Assembly (NCBI RefSeq): GCF_028389875.1
Contig: NC_084671.1
Coordinates: forward strand, 4,361,501-4,425,500
DNA from: Rhea pennata
Taxonomy: Eukaryota; Chordata; Aves; Rheiformes; Rheidae
Length of the DNA stretch: 64,000 bases
Direction: 5' to 3'
In this document: piece after piece, positions 63,928 to 64,000 of the stretch
How the letters are laid out: every line of letters begins with the position of its first letter
Position numbering within the stretch: position 1 is the first letter of the stretch
Translations under genes and position numbers: made by a program
Notes under the pieces: model-generated
Told to the model about the DNA's origin: nothing
The model's database searches: none
What the model saw: the letters and a program-made list of their open reading frames with translations, nothing else

Positions 63928-63932
63928 GGTAT

Positions 63933-64000
63933 CTGAAAGAAAGGAAAAAAGAAATTTAGAATTTGTACGTTAACGTATCAGTATGAGAACCAAAAGCGTT
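63933..64000 (-). other. 3' end of BCHE intron 1
   Basis: The 68 bases before exon 2 end, in transcript sense, in a pyrimidine-rich run followed by CAG. This is a strong acceptor and shows that the coding exon is spliced to an upstream untranslated exon outside the window. Confidence 0.85.

Larger units (their letters stand above)
36355..63932 (-). other. BCHE: BCHE transcription unit (exons 2-4, introns 2-3, 3' end)
   Basis: This entry spans the visible part of the butyrylcholinesterase gene. Three exons splice in phase (1517 + 167 + 125 coding nt) to a 602-residue protein. All splice sites are GT-AG: the exon 2 acceptor follows a strong pyrimidine tract ending CTTTCAG, its donor is GTAAGT, the exon 3 acceptor ends CATCTAG, its donor is GTACGT, and the exon 4 acceptor ends TTTTACAG. 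Human BCHE has the same arrangement: a large exon 2 carrying the start codon and all catalytic residues, a 167-nt exon 3, and a last exon with the tetramerisation tail. The human gene also has a non-coding first exon, which would lie beyond the right edge here. The low-coordinate limit is set by a candidate poly(A) signal and is approximate. Confidence 0.96.

Noticed and set aside
1-64000. CRISPR arrays, bacterial operons, tRNA or rRNA genes
   Set aside because: No spaced direct repeats, no packed gene layout and no cloverleaf or rRNA signatures; the window is vertebrate intron and intergenic DNA.

Overview
This is vertebrate nuclear DNA, most likely from a bird. The sequence is AT-rich and mostly non-coding, it has GT-AG introns, and it carries a decayed CR1 LINE fragment of the sauropsid type and few other transposons. 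The one gene I can prove is butyrylcholinesterase (BCHE) on the minus strand. Its three coding exons lie at 63927-62411, 43388-43222 and 36668-36544. Spliced, they give 1809 coding nucleotides, or 602 codons plus stop, the same length as the human precursor. Phases match across both introns and the catalytic triad, oxyanion hole, choline site, disulfide cysteines and C-terminal tetramerisation helix are all present. The non-coding first exon and promoter lie beyond base 64000.

Layout: bases 1 to about 36.35 kb are the 3' flank of BCHE. I find no protein gene there. It holds one CR1 remnant (about 1590-1880), simple repeats, a distinct CpG island at about 15.97-16.33 kb with a YY1-like motif and a TATA-rich palindrome beside it, and a second CpG island at 35.53-35.77 kb just past the BCHE 3' end. 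Bases 36.35-63.93 kb are the BCHE transcription unit: a short candidate 3' UTR with one AATAAA signal, exon 4, intron 3 (6,553 nt), exon 3, intron 2 (19,022 nt) and exon 2. The final 68 bases are the 3' end of intron 1.

The introns contain microsatellites, a 95-nt uninterrupted pyrimidine tract, a perfect 15-bp-stem hairpin and a near-perfect palindrome of about 78 nt built from GT/AT/AC repeats. The protein shows some differences from the human enzyme (acyl-pocket Phe to Ile, an added cysteine near the acyl loop, loss of one Trp in the tail helix, extra N-glycosylation sequons). I found no sign of a novel multi-gene system. The most interesting unexplained signals are the orphan CpG island near 16 kb and the DNA-structure elements inside the BCHE introns.
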